Part shown: in pieces, positions 12,100-23,843 of the stretch
How the letters are laid out: the number at the start of each line of letters is the position of its first letter
Position numbering within the stretch: the stretch's first letter is position 1
NCBI GenBank assembly: GCA_963920705.1
Contig: OY987228.1
Location: 2,053,113-2,117,112 of the forward strand
DNA from: Odiellus spinosus
Lineage: Eukaryota > Arthropoda > Arachnida > Opiliones > Phalangiidae
Direction: 5' to 3'
Length of the DNA: 64,000 nt
The notes under the pieces: model-generated
Database searches by the model: none
Told to the model about the DNA's origin: nothing
The model's input: the letters and a program-made list of their open reading frames with translations, nothing else
Translations under genes and position numbers: made by a program

Positions 12100-13826
12100 A
12101 TAAATTAATTATGATACTTCCAAGGGGGTCGGGCACTTGTTAATTTCTGTGGTCGTAATTACCATGTTCTGGCTCCAATTAAACTCCCCCCACCCGAGAA
12201 AATATTACTGTTTAAAGGGACTATCTGAGATTTGAAGAACCCCTTTAAAGTCGCGCCTTCTTTTTTTGCTTAGCAGACGAGGTTGGCAATAAATTGTAAA
12301 GAAAAAGCTAGGCTGTGTAGGTAAGTGAAGATAATTTTCTATGTCTGAAATCTGTAGAGGAGATAGGGCTTTTAATAACTCGTTATTCGTTGGAAAACTT
12401 TCATTGCAGGCATAGAGCAATGATAATTGGAGACTAAGTTTTCACAATATTTTTCAAATTATGTACTTCAAAATAACTTAATTTTAATTGGTTTTTATAC
12501 TTTCTAATTTGATGCCATTTTCGACAATCTTAGTTTAATCTTTCCACGTAGGCTCAACCTAACTTTGGGTCCCCTATTGGCCCTAGGCTATTTATTTAAT
12601 AAGATTAGATTTTGGGGCCCTAACTCAGCCTAAACCCTGGCGAGCCCAAAAAGATTTTTGATTGTCATTCTCGTGGATTTTGGAGGAAATAACACTAGAA
12701 GAGAAATATAATATATGTATAAGATTGCCCGCAGCAAAACGAACCACCAAAGGTGCCCAAGTTAGATCCTGTTTTTATCTAACTTGTCAATTTTAAAAAC
12801 GTTTTTTTGGTGAATTGTTAGACTAATTTTAATACATGTATAACCTTATTCAGAAGCCGATTAAACCCTCCTTTGAAGTCAATTAATCTGATGTTCCATA
12901 TAGCGCTCCTCTCTGATGGGGTAAATTCGAATTTATGTACTTCATAACCCCTCAATAAGGAAAATTGAAATTCTCTCTCTTTTCGGGACAGTTGTTTCAA
13001 AACATATAGCATGCACGTGATTTATTCCCAGACAATCCTGTATGTGAGAAAAATCCCGACCTCTAGCGTTCCCACGCGTACCATACGAGAGGAATTTGCG
13101 TGCCTCTTTTAGTATAAACATAACCTATACAAGCGCCTCAGGTTTTTCTTTTGCTAACTTCTCTCGAACTTAGGAACGAGCGGCTGGTGAGACCGTGAGA
13201 ACCACCTGTCGTTTTTTTGCGCACAAACGTTTTCCGCTCTCTAATTTTCTTCTCATACACCAAATCTTTCTCTTCAGTATACCTAATGTTATTTCCTCCA
13301 AACATAGATATTCTGATTAGAGTCATATTCATAAGGCACTCAACAGTTCTGTAGTGTGTCAGAGGTGTAAAACCAAATGTATTTTAAACAACTGAGGAAT
13401 AGATTTCGGCGGGTCGAGCGAAGGAAAAGCGCACAAATGAGAGATAAGGTTAGGAGAGTGCCAATCATCGTGACCGAAACTGATCCCTCGATGCCAGTCA
13501 TAGAAAATTACTTTCCAACTTCATTGAGTCCACCAGTGGGATTTACAGTAGTCATAATTTTATACACTTCAATTCCAATTCTATGTGAAAAGTGATAACT
13601 TTTGGAATATCTGAGACTGTATGTCCCAACGATTGTATCGCAATACTGCAAAAAAAGGGATAACCAATCTCACACCATTGACTAGCCGAATACGAACAAT
13701 GGGGTAATTTAGAGCTCGGAATCGGATAATGAATAACTTTGGATTTCAAATATTTCAATCTCAGATAACTTATTTGTTAATGAAACCACAAATTATATAA
13801 ACAGACGCGTATCAAATGGATACGAA
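12100..13826. other. Intergenic interval with a partial MITE
   Basis: 12,853-12,990 is a truncated copy of foldback family D (starts CAGAAGCCGATTAAACCCTC). Short ORFs at 12.2-12.4 and 13.1-13.7 kb carry no recognised motif. The last ~125 bp (from about 13,700) are the left half of the repeat into which Harbinger inserted. Confidence 0.45.
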
Positions 13827-14380
13827 TTAGGAGGCAATTCTCTAAGGATTTTTCGCTCGTTTCATCGTTCGTTTCGTGTGAATATTACGATTACGAACTT
13901 CAAAAGTTCAAAACGCAATTCTGTAAATTTTTAAATTTCGCGCGCTCGGAAATTATGAAAATATTTTCGTAAAAAGTAAACGACATGTGTCGGGCTGTCG
14001 TTGACACTTTTTTGACCTTCGTAGAGGCGTCTGCAAAGGGTTCACATAAAATTATTTTTGCTCTAGTTATGATGGCGTTCAATCAACTGGTAATTTTAGA
14101 ATGTTTAAAGAAATTTGAGGATGAAAATAAGCGCGCTATTAGGAGAGAAAGAGTTTTAAGAGATCCTACGATGGCTTTTGAGTTGAATGACCAACAATTT
14201 GTAAAACTGTTTCGACTTTCAAGAAGTTTGGTGTTTGATTTGTGTGATCAATTGGATGAGCCTCTCTCTGGAGAAAGATCAACTTCATTGCCGGTTCATT
14301 TAAAGGTAAGCTTTCGGTTGTCATTTGTCAACTATCTAAATGTTTACATTTTTTTCTAATATATATTCATCTATTATTAG

Positions 14381-14402
14381 GATAAACACGTTCGTGTTTA
14401 TC
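14381..14402. repeat. Short perfect hairpin
   Basis: GATAAACACG and its complement CGTGTTTATC are separated by two bases, directly after the presumed original intron acceptor. It may mark one end of the inserted material. Confidence 0.5.
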
Positions 14403-14499
14403 CCTTTATCTAAACTCGAATTTCATCAGAAACCGTAATGTCTTTTCCAATGGACCCGCGGCGCTTGATAACTGAAATTGTCGTCGTTTCCCTCATCCC

Positions 14500-15030
14500 A
14501 CCGTCCACTGAATTCGAATTAATACAGACAAACGTACTTTTGAAAAAATTTGATAAGACTTCGATCAGGTACAAGAGTATCTCTAGTTAAACACAGATTT
14601 CAATAATGAAATGTTGATTAAGTATATGAAGTAATAGAAAGTAAGGTGCCTGAATGGGTTACAAAAGGGTGAAATCTAAAGCTTAGCCGAGCTTTACTAA
14701 TTGCTTCAAAATGATAAACAAAAATTTTATTTCTTAAACAGTAGAATGATAAGGAATATCCATCGAATTCGAGTTAATAGAAAGTAAGGTGCCTGAATGG
14801 GTTACAAAAGGGTGAAATCATAAGCTTAGCCGAGCTTTATTAATTGCTTCAAAATGGTAAACAAAATTTTATTTCTTAAACAGTAGAATGATAATGAATA
14901 TCCATCGAATTCGAGTTAATAGAGAGACAGATGCCTGTATGGGTGACGAAAAGGGTAAAACATATAACTAGCCGAGCTTTATTAATTGGCTTTAAATTGA
15001 TAAACAAAAATTGATTTTATTAAACAGTCG
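14500..15030. repeat. Dispersed repeat with ~135-140-bp tandem units
   Basis: Begins ACCGTCCACTGAATTCGAAT. Units contain AAGGTGCCTGAATGGGTTAC, then AAACAGTAGAATGATAA and ATCCATCGAATTCGAG, repeated about three times. The same repeat, with one unit, occurs at 35,370-35,660. Confidence 0.7.
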
Positions 15031-15239
15031 ATAAGTTTTTTTAATGGCATTTTTTATCGTTAACGGAAAATTGCATTTATTGGGTTCTTTTACTAGGGTA
15101 GCCCTCTTCAGCCGTCTAATTTTGACTATTATGTCATATCATGAGTATCCCATTATATTCACCCTAATTCACCGTAATTAAAAAGTTGGCATGATTTTCT
15201 TGTCATTTGATTTTTTAACTTTAATAATATATCTCTTCT

Positions 15240-15780
15240 CGGCCTATATAAACGAGATTTGCAGATTCAGTACTCACAGATGCACTGTACCAATGCGTGG
15301 TTTACGTTAGCGTTTAAAATTGTGGCGAGCCCTCTCGTTTGTGCAATGGTGACGTCTTCGATTGTTTAGGCAATCGTTTCTCACCTATATTTCGGTGATA
15401 AGAGACTCATTTCTCACGATCTTTTGGGTAGAGTACTCGAATAAACCGAGGCGATTGAAAGTAAATCGCCTTAGAAATGTGGTCAATATAATATAGTAAG
15501 TCACTGTAAAAAGATTTCACAATGAGAGTTCTAGGGATTAAATATCACTCGAGTTGGACTTCATATCCTGCCAAGTGCTCGATTACACATGAAATTTATA
15601 GTTTAACGTTTTCAATCTCTACTTTATTTTTTAAAATACTTGAGTTTTGCGACTAGGATGTGCTTTAGATCCAATAGCTTCGTCATTACAACTACGTAAC
15701 AACGTAGTAGTTGGCCAATTATTGAAGTCTGTATCTAAAGCACGTCTAACTTAATTATAATAAAAAATAAAGATTTAGAA
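15240..15780 (+). promoter_or_regulatory. Possible core promoter and polyadenylation signal (solo-LTR-like)
   Basis: CTATATAAACG at 15,244-15,254 is followed ~20 bp later by ATTCAGTACT, a TCAGT-type arthropod initiator. AATAAA sequences occur near 15,762-15,770. No ORF follows, so this could be an LTR remnant or chance. Confidence 0.25.
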
Positions 15781-15949
15781 GGTTAAATAGGATATACGAA
15801 ACGGAAATTGATGTCGGCGAGTTATATAAACGGCCATATACTTCTGGTCTCCAGAATTATGTTCTCATGCTGCTTTAAAGAATTGTTTCGCTTTCCATCC
15901 TCATTTTTTGTCGATGCGATTCAATATTATAAATTTAATCTCTAGCTCG

Positions 15950-16420
15950 GTCTAGCCCGTCCCTCTTGTAATATTTTAGGTAAGGCTAGGTTAGTTAATC
16001 CCTCGACCTCCCCCGTCCATCTGGTAATCTTTAAGGTGAGGTTAGGTTAGTTAATCCCTCTAATTAGCCAATCCTTCCAACTAGTTAATCCTTAGCTCGG
16101 GCTATTAGTAATATTTTAGGTAAGGCTAGGTTAGGTTAGTTAATTCCTCGAATTAGCCCATCGTTCCAACTAGTTAATCCCTCGGGTTACCCATTTCATC
16201 AAGTAATCTTTAAGGTTAAATTAGGTTAATTAAACCCTGGAAATAGCCCATCCCTCCAACTAGGTAATCCCTATAACTCGGGCTAACCCGTTCCTCTTGT
16301 AGTATTTTAGGTAAGATTAGTTTAGGTTAGTTAATCAATTGAACTAGCCCATCCCTGTTTTTCAACTTAGGTAAGGTTATGTTAGTTAATCTCTGCCTTT
16401 CGAGATTTGTACCAGGGTCT
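15950..16420. repeat. Degenerate ~60-120-bp minisatellite
   Basis: Repeated TAGGTTAGTTAATCCCTCG, TTAGCCCATCCCTCCAACTA and TCTTGTAATATTTTAGGTAA blocks in variable order. Confidence 0.65.
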
Positions 16421-16558
16421 CAATTACGAATAGATTGAAGCCTCAATTAAACGCTTTAATTTTTATTCAGCATTAGTAAGAATTAAGGTTCAATAAACCT
16501 ATAAAGCAAAATAGTGAAATGTGGAAAGGTGTATATTTTTGGAGAAAAAAACGACAGA

Positions 16559-17067
16559 AATTATACAAAAAAGAGGTTGCTTCGCACCCTTAAAAAAACT
16601 CTTTATCTAACTCGAATCAAACCCGTGAAGGGACAGAAATTATTTGTTAGAGAAAGAGCAATTTCATATCTTTAAAATTATAGTTAGTAGATTTAGTCTA
16701 CTACTTCAAAGATTTTATTACTATTATATATTTTCCAAAAAACGGATAAAGACGACCTAGTTAACCGTCCTCTCCCATTGATGTTTATTTTAAATTCTAT
16801 CAGTATCACTAATAAAATTAGCTAAAGATGGAGTTCCTTTAATGTATATATATTTATCATTAGTCCTAGGTCGTCTTTATCCGTTTTTTGGAAAATATAT
16901 AATAGTAATAAAATCTTTGAAGTAGTAGACTAAATCTACTAACTATAATTTTAAAGATATGAAATTGTTCTTTCTCTAACAAATAATTTCTGTCCCTTCA
17001 CGGGTTTGATTCGAGTTATATAAAGAGTTTTTTTAAGGGTGCGAAGCAACCTCTTTTTTGTATAATT
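16559..17067. mobile_element. Foldback element with 202-bp arms
   Basis: Arms 16,559-16,760 and 16,866-17,067 are near-perfect inverted copies around a 105-bp spacer. Its right end abuts the transposase acceptor AG at 17,068, so the T-rich tract of that acceptor (CCTCTTTTTTGT) comes from the foldback arm. Confidence 0.85.
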
Positions 17068-18466
17068 AGATATTAATCGCACTGCGTTTCTTCGCAACTG
17101 GTTGTTACCAGATGAATGTAGCGCAGGATTTTTTGTTAAATGTTAGCCAATCCACTGTTAGTCGAACCGTAAGATCGGTAAGCCAAGCGATTGTTGAAAA
17201 ACTCTTCAATAAATGGGTGCAGTTTCCCGTAACTGAAGAAAGCATGGCAAAAATCAAGAAAGGGTAAAGAAGGCATACTATTTGATTTGAAGTTACGTGT
17301 AGAAAGCTTAATATTTGGAATTCTTACATTAAGGTTCATGAAACAATGCAATATCCCTGGTGTCATAGGAGCCTTGGATTGTACTCATGTGGCTATAGTC
17401 ACTCCAACTAAAAAGGACGAAGTTCTAGCAGCTTCTCATTTTTTGAATCGCAAGGGTTTTTTTCAGTTAACTGTCAAATGTTTTCCTTTTAAATCTCTCG
17501 TTGCGCCCACAGGTTTACCTTGGATACATTAGCAGCTTTCGTTTCGTTTTTGAAATCTAAATGGTTTATTCCCAAATTTAGATATGCGATAGTGATGGAA
17601 TTATACTGAACGTCAACGCTCGATATCCAGGATCGACGCATGACTCTTTCATTTGGAAAAATTCCCAGAGCATTTGCAAGAAATGCATATGAATGGGACT
17701 TTAAATAACTCTTTTTTGCTTGGTATATATTTTGATTGGTTGATTTAAGTTTTTTTTTAACTAATGTTGGTTGCCTTACAGCTGATTCAGGTTATCCCTG
17801 CCAACCTTGGTGCCAACCACCTCATCCAAAGCCAATGCGTAACACACCTGAGTCCCGTTTTAATGATGCCCATGTAGATGGTCGCCAAATCATCGAACGG
17901 GTCAATGGTATTTTGAAGCAACGATTTCGCTGCCTCTTGAAAGACCGTACGCTTCATTACTGCCCAACAACAGCTGGCAGTATAATCAACGCTTGTTGCA
18001 TTTTGCATAATATGTGCAGATTGCACAAAGTGTTGGAAGATTTTAACGGGGAAAATAGCTTGAAGCCGATGATCATTTATTTCATCAACTGGATGAGGGA
18101 GATGGAGAGGCTAATGAACTGGTGGATAGAAGACCTGGAGTAAACAATAATTGGCATAGTGCTGGAGTGCAAGTTAGAAACAATTTAATTAGGAGGTTCC
18201 GATAGGTTAATTGTTTCATCGTTTTGTTTACAAATTATTTTGTAAGTAAATAAATTTTACGGTGATTTTAAATACTATTGTGGTAATTTTGCTTCCCAAT
18301 TAAAGGGTATGCTTATTCACCGACAAATACTGTACATTATGTTTAAAAAATGATTTCGCAAACCCTTTCAAAATCTTACGTAACTGAGCTCATAGTTTAT
18401 TTATGAATTTTTTTGGTTTTTCCCCCCTCACCATAAAACAAAACACATAGGAACTAGAACTTTATT

Positions 18467-18605
18467 AAAATGATATTAAAATGATATTAAAATGATATTA
18501 AAATGATATTAAAATGATATTAAAATGATATTAAAATGATATTAAAATGATATTAAAATGATATTAAAATGATATTAAAATGATATTAAAATGATATTAA
18601 AATGA
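18467..18605. repeat. 11-bp tandem repeat between convergent Harbinger genes
   Basis: About 12 near-perfect copies of AAAATGATATT between the 3' ends of the transposase and Myb-like genes. Confidence 0.9.
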
Positions 18606-18622
18606 TCTTAAGTAAAAAAAAG

Positions 18623-19287
18623 TTAGTCTTCTTTGTTTAGGCGTAAATAGCGTTTGGTAAAGTGATAACAAGCCTGTGCAATGTTTGATAAAGCATTAGC
18701 TTTCTCCTCTTCAGCCTCAACTCTTTGTTTTTTCAAATCAAGTATCTTTTCATATAGACTTCTCAATTTCGCCTTAGATCTTGGAAAACCACCCTCGACT
18801 ATTTTTGGATTTCCAGTAACAGCAGTCCAACCAATCACCGCCACCAATCGCTCTTCTAGTGGACTGAGTTTTTCCTCTGTTTATTACCTCCACCTGTACC
18901 CCTTTGATTTTGTGTAATTCTCGCTGCTTTGGCTTTGGTAAGACTTTTCCAGTCAGCCAAACACTAAAGTTTTCAACGAATGTAGGAAAATTTTGTTCTG
19001 GTCAAAAGTCATTAGCTAAGTTTCTCAAGAATTACCTTTTTCCATTGTTTCACCGTTTTAAGATCCGAAGCCAAGTCTTCCCACATTTTATTATACATAT
19101 CCTGGGTGAAGGCTGCACTAAAACTTCCCGCTACAAACTTTTTGTTGTTTTCCAAAAATGTAACCATTATGGTTCTTTGCTCTTTGGAAATTTTTGAGAT
19201 ATTCTTCCGTTTTACAGTATTAGAAGATGCAACAGAGTCGAAGGATTCGTCCAATTTTTTAATTAAACGATTTAACCAGAAAATCAT
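18623..19287 (-). pseudogene. Harbinger Myb/SANT-like DNA-binding protein, one frameshift
   Basis: Partner protein of Harbinger transposases that binds the element ends and helps nuclear import. Exon 1 (19,287-19,036) holds a helical region (KISKEQRTIMVTFLENN, then KMWEDLASDLKT, KQWKK). A 72-bp GT-AG intron (19,035-18,964) follows. Exon 2 continues LADWKSLTKAKAARI and TGGGNK, hallmarks of this family (W-x-D-x-K-x and a TGGG turn). A one-base shift near 18,875 joins to LSPLEERLVAVIGW and a coiled-coil tail with EAEEEKANALSNI, ending at 18,623. Start is the first ATG of the frame. The gene is convergent with the transposase. Apart from the shift it looks complete. Confidence 0.7.
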
Positions 19288-19581
19288 ATTAAAACATTTC
19301 CAGTCAGATTTTTTTCGCTAAGCCTAATTTGACTTTCGCGGGAAATTCACGCAGTCCGCGCTGATTGGCTATGCTCAAGATCACGTGACTTGATGCTCAT
19401 CCAACTTGTTTATTTTTCGTTTTGCGAAATTTTCGAACGTCTTCATCTCGAAAACGTACGTTTTAGCTTACAGAATTGGCAAAAACGAAAACGAACGATC
19501 GCGTTCGAAACCGAGGTATCGTATTTTCAGAATTCGAAAACGAACGAATTTTTTCGAACGCGTTAGAGAATTGCCTCCTTA

Positions 19582-19985
19582 GACTCGGATATAAAATTTT
19601 AAGCTTGATTAATAAACAAATTACGCGTTTATTCGAACGGATAATGCGAAGATAAAAATACGACGTTTCTCGAGATCCGTGTAGAATGAAATATAATTAT
19701 TAAATTTTAATCTAAATTGAAAGGAACAGCGACTAAATTACTACATTCTAGCTTCGATATCTCGATTTGGGTTAAAATCGTCAAAGAAACTCGAAATTCA
19801 AATGTTTCTTATCGGCGAATGAATAAATCGTGTAAAGTACTAATTTCCTATAACAATGAGTACGAATAAAAAGTTTAGCTTACATTCAAATACGTTAAAT
19901 GGAATAAGAAATAGATATTTTTTCGCGAACGGATATCTGATTGACACATATGATGGTCTATTCAATTAACAGAAGTTATGCGGGT
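19582..19985. repeat. Right half of the repeat interrupted by Harbinger
   Basis: Continues the sequence of 13,700-13,829 after removing the transposon. It matches the inverted copy at 49,385-49,800 (for example ATAAACAAATTACGCGTTTA, and ACAGCGACTAAATTACTACA against its diverged counterpart). Confidence 0.8.
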
Positions 19986-20056
19986 TTTTTAAAAACCTCA
20001 ACTCAGTATAAACAGGCTGTTATGTTAAACTTACTCCGAAGTTGACGAAAACCATT

Positions 20057-20470
20057 GTTTGAAAAATATCTCTCTCGAAAAGGTTACTACTTGCAATTGG
20101 CTGAGTTCCAAGAAATTTCAGATTCTAAAGCGACTAAAACTATTCTTTGGTAGTCTCGTTTGTAACCGTTTCTTAAAGAATACTGTCAGAACGTTGAAAA
20201 ATATCTCTCGCGAGAAGGTTACTACTTGCAATTGGCTGAGTTCCAAGAAATTTAGATTCTAAAGCAACTTTTCTATGGTAGTCTGGTTTGCGACCGTTTC
20301 TTAAAGAAAACTGTCAGAACGTTGAAAAATATCTCTCGCGAGAAGGTTACTACTTGCAATTGGCTGAGTTTCAAGAAATTTAGATTCTAAAGCAACTTTT
20401 CTATGGTAGTCTCGTTTGCGACCGTTTCTTAAAGAAAACTGTCAGAACTCTGAAAATTATCTCTAGCAAA
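20057..20470. repeat. ~128-bp tandem repeat, three full units plus part
   Basis: Units start at 20,057, 20,193, 20,321 and 20,449 with TGAAAAATATCTCTCGCGAG. Each contains GGTTACTACTTGCAATTGGC and ends GAAAACTGTCAGAAC. Confidence 0.85.
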
Positions 20471-20826
20471 GAACATACTTTTAAACCATGAAAAACATAT
20501 CAATCAAAAAAGGTAATTATCAAAGCTAAACATTCTCTACTTCGATAATGAACTTTTCTCATTTATATCTAATGAATAAATAAATGAAAATTGATTTTAG
20601 TTTACTAACACTTTGATATATATATAATCCAATCTACTTTAAGAACTTTTTAAAATTTATTTAGCTGAAAGTGAAGGTGTCACCAAGGCTTATTAGTTTT
20701 AATTTATGATATTAGGAATTTATAAAAAATATTATAGAAGAAATATTAATCTTATATCCTTTATGGTATTCCAATTTATAGCCCAACGAAAAGCTCCACC
20801 CCTCAATGCATATCTAAACATCCGAA

Positions 20827-21150
20827 ATGGAGAATGTAATCTAACATTAAGCGCTTCTATATAGATTCTTTATCGTTTAAATAAGCCTAATCCACCAGTA
20901 AAACAAATTACAAACAAATATTAAACTAGAAATAAATTTAAAACTAATCCTGAAAATTGGCTTAGCTGGATTCATGGATCCTGAATATCTTCGCATTGAA
21001 GGGTCAGCGACTATTGAACTAGTCGAGATCTTTATGATCGATTAGTCGCTGACCAATCAATACGAAAAGTTCAGGATCTTCATGAATCTAATTAAGCCTA
21101 TTTTCCAGATAAGTTTTAAATTTATTTCTAGTTCAATATTAATTTGTATA
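20827..21150. mobile_element. TTAA-type foldback family B, truncated copy
   Basis: Internal inverted arms (AACTAGAAATAAATTTAAAA; GGCTTAGCTGGATTCATG and complement) are shared with copies at 31.6, 37.3 and 48.2 kb. The right terminus is missing. Confidence 0.7.
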
Positions 21151-21354
21151 TTATAACCATGTTTGACGCGTAAACTCTAAGATGTCACCACAATAGAGTC
21201 TGGGAAAGAGAGGGTTTGGTAGGCTGGGAAATAAATCATTTCCAAATAATCCTTACCCCCAGAAAAACTGAGATCCCTATTAATGAAAATCAGTGCCATC
21301 TCGTGTTTTTTCATCGTACTAAATAACCCTTCACTACCCCTTTAAACATTTAGT

Positions 21355-21520
21355 AAAAGGATTATAAAAGGATTATAATGGGATTATAAAAGGATTATAA
21401 TAGGATTAAAATAGGATTATAAAAGGATTATAAAAGGATTATAAAAGGATTATAAAAGGATTATAAAAGGATTATAAAAGGATTGTAAAAGGATTGTAAA
21501 AGGATTGTAAAAGGATTATA
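21355..21520. repeat. 11-bp tandem repeat (AAAGGATTATA)n
   Basis: About 14 copies of AAAGGATTATA with occasional T-to-A and A-to-G changes. Confidence 0.85.
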
Positions 21521-22774
21521 AAAAGTGACATTTGATGTTCTTAGAGATCCCTTTAATTACACTTGTTTCGTGATGATGTCCTCCCGCAACCCTCCACCTA
21601 CTAACGCTTGTATCGCGAGGTCACGCTAGAATCCGGTGTCGACAGTATAATAATTATTTATATCGATTAAAACTAATTACTTATGGGGTCATAAAGACTC
21701 CTAATGCATTTTGGCCAAGGAGGACATTAAATTTTTCTTTGCAATTTTAGATAAAATTTGTGTTTGAAAATATAGATTAATTTTATTTGTAATTTAAATG
21801 TACAGAGCGAAAGGGGGACAAACAAAGCGTCGAAGGGGGACAAACAAAGCGTCGAAGGGGGACAAACAAAGCGTCGAAGGGGGACAAACAAAGCGTCGAA
21901 GGGGGACAAACAAAGCGTCGAAGGGGGACAAACAAAGCGTCGAAGGGGGACAAACAAAGCGTCGAAGGGGGACAAACAAAGCGTCGAAGGGGGACAAACA
22001 AAGCGTCGAAGGGGGACAAACAAAGCGTCGAAGGGGGGCAAACAAAGCGAAGGGGGTCAAACAAAGCGTCGAAGGGGGACAAACAAAGCGTCGAAGGGGG
22101 ACAAACAAAGCGTCGAAGGGGACAAACAAAGCGAAGGGGGACAAACAAAGCGAAGGGGGACAAACAAAGCGAAGGGGGACAAACAAAGCGTCGAAGGGGG
22201 ACAAACAAAGCGTCGAAGGGGGACAAACAAAGCGTCGAAGGGGGACAAACAAAGCGTCGAAGGGGAACAAACAAAGCGTCGAAGGGGGACAAACAAAGCG
22301 TCGAAGGGGGACAAACAAAGCGTCGAAGGGGGACAAACAAAGCGTCGAAGGGGGACAAACAAAAAGTCGAAGGGGGACAAACAAAGCGTCGAAGGGGGAC
22401 AAACAAAGCGTCGAAGGGGGACAAACAAAGCGTCGAAGGGGGACAAACAAAGCGAAGGGGGGCAAACAAAGCGAAGGGGGTCAAACAAAGCGTCGAAGGG
22501 GGACAAACAAAGCGTCGAAGGGGGACAAACAAAGCGTCGAAGGGGGACAAACAAAGCGAAGGGGGACAAACAAAGCGAAGGGGGTCAAACAAAGCGTCGA
22601 AGGGGGACAAACAAAGCGTCGAAGGGGGACAAACAAAGCGTCGAAGGGGGACAAACAAAGCGTCGAAGGGGGACAAACAAAGCGTCGAAGGGGGACAAAC
22701 AAAGCGTCGAAGGGGGACAAACAAAGCGTCGAAGGGGGACAAACAAAGCGTCGAAGGGGGACAAACAAAGCGAA

Positions 22775-23208
22775 GGGGACCAAAGTAAACGGGACAAAGT
22801 AAATGGACAAACATGGATGGCTCTAGATTTGTACCACGTGATCATTAGAGATTTTTATTTTTAAAATTCACCATTTGAGGTAGATTTCTAGGGAAAGTAG
22901 CGAAAACGGTTTCTTGAGAATGAAATTCAAGATTTTGACGCGAGGTAAATTTGAGAAGGCCCGAATTGAGTCAGATTGCGTCTACTTTAACAATATTTTT
23001 GCACCATCTTTAATATTATATTCAAACGCCGAGGCATAGCCATAGCAACAAATATCCTTCAACCTGAATCATACGATTTTTTTGTTTTTTCCGCCAAGAA
23101 CCAAGGACTTGGAAAACCAAAACATCTGGAATGATTTTTACTAGAATACGTGACTGTTTTTGATGTAATAATATTGAAAACAAAAACGCGTTAGTATAAA
23201 TAGCAGCT
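22775..23208 (+). repeat. ~435-bp promoter-like segment, copy 1
   Basis: Starts GGGGACCAAAGTAAACGGG and carries CCACGTGATC. It ends with TATAAATA at 23,195-23,202, followed at once by minisatellite units. Confidence 0.85.
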
Positions 23209-23404
23209 TCGAAGGGGGGCAAACAAAGCGTCGAAGGGGGACAAACAAAGCGTCGAAGGGGGACAAACAAAGCGTCGAAGGGGGACAAACAAAGCGTCGA
23301 AGGGGGACAAACAAACCGTCGAAGGGGGACAAACAAAGCGTCGAAGGGGGACAAACAAAGCGTCGAAGGGGGACAAACAAAGCGTCGAAGGGGGACAAAC
23401 AAAG

Positions 23405-23843
23405 CGAAGGGGACCAAAGTAAACGGGACAAAGTAAATGGACAAACATGGATGGCTCTAGATTTGTACCACGTGATCATTAGAGATTTTTATTTTTAAAA
23501 TTCACCATTTGAGGTAGATTTCTAGGGAAAGTAGCGAAAACGGTTTCTTGAGAATGAAATTCAAGATTTTGACGCGAGGTAAATTTGAGAAGGCCCGAAT
23601 TGAGTCAGATTGCGTCTACTTTAACAATATTTTTGCACCATCTTTAATATTATATTCAAACGCCGAGGCATAGCCATAGCAACAAATATCCTTCAACCTG
23701 AATCATACGATTTTTTTGTTTTTTCCGCCAAGAACCAAGGACTTGGAAAACCAAAACATTTGGAATGATTTTTACTAGAATACGTGACTGTTTTTGATGT
23801 AATAATATTGAAAACAAAAACGCGTTAGTATAAATAGCAGCTT
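23405..23843 (+). repeat. ~435-bp promoter-like segment, copy 2
   Basis: Near-identical to copy 1; TATAAATA at 23,829-23,836. Confidence 0.85.

Larger units (their letters stand above)
14306..17069 (+). other. Enlarged transposase intron 1 carrying nested repeats
   Basis: Donor GTAAGC at 14,306 and acceptor AG at 17,068-17,069 keep the transposase in phase 0. A second, earlier acceptor-like TATTATTAG at 14,372-14,380 looks like the original end of a ~75-bp intron, so about 2.7 kb was probably added later. The insert holds a hairpin, ~135-bp tandem units, a minisatellite and a foldback element. Confidence 0.55.
14070..18205 (+). pseudogene. Harbinger DDE transposase, spliced, with two or more frameshifts
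   Basis: Cuts and pastes the element as a DDE nuclease. Exon 1 (to 14,305) ends SLPVHLK before GTAAGC. Exon 2 starts at 17,070 (ILIALRFFATG, then a helix-turn-helix VSQSTVSRTVRSV). Intron 2 is 17,264-17,333 (GTAAAG...AAG). Exon 3 holds IPGVIGALDCTH with the first catalytic D. After a non-canonical junction comes NARYPGSTHDSF, then an intron ending ACAG at 17,780 that joins LLADSGYP (second D). The third acidic residue is E in IIERVNGILK (near 17,900). Frameshifts near 17,660 and in the tail around 18,080 suggest recent inactivation; the C-terminus RNNLIRRFR ends at 18,205. The start is taken at the ATG pair 14,070/14,073, although the frame is open from 13,985. Confidence 0.8.
13830..19578. 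mobile_element. PIF/Harbinger DNA transposon, about 5.75 kb
   Basis: The left end GGAGGCAATTCTCTAA (13,830-13,845) and right end TTAGAGAATTGCCTCC (19,563-19,578) are perfect 16-bp inverted repeats. TTA is duplicated on both sides (13,827-13,829; 19,579-19,581), the target site expected for Harbinger. Inside are two convergent genes, a DDE transposase (+) and a Myb-like protein (-), the standard autonomous set. The same flanking sequence without the element is found inverted at 49,385-49,940 with a single TTA. Confidence 0.92.
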
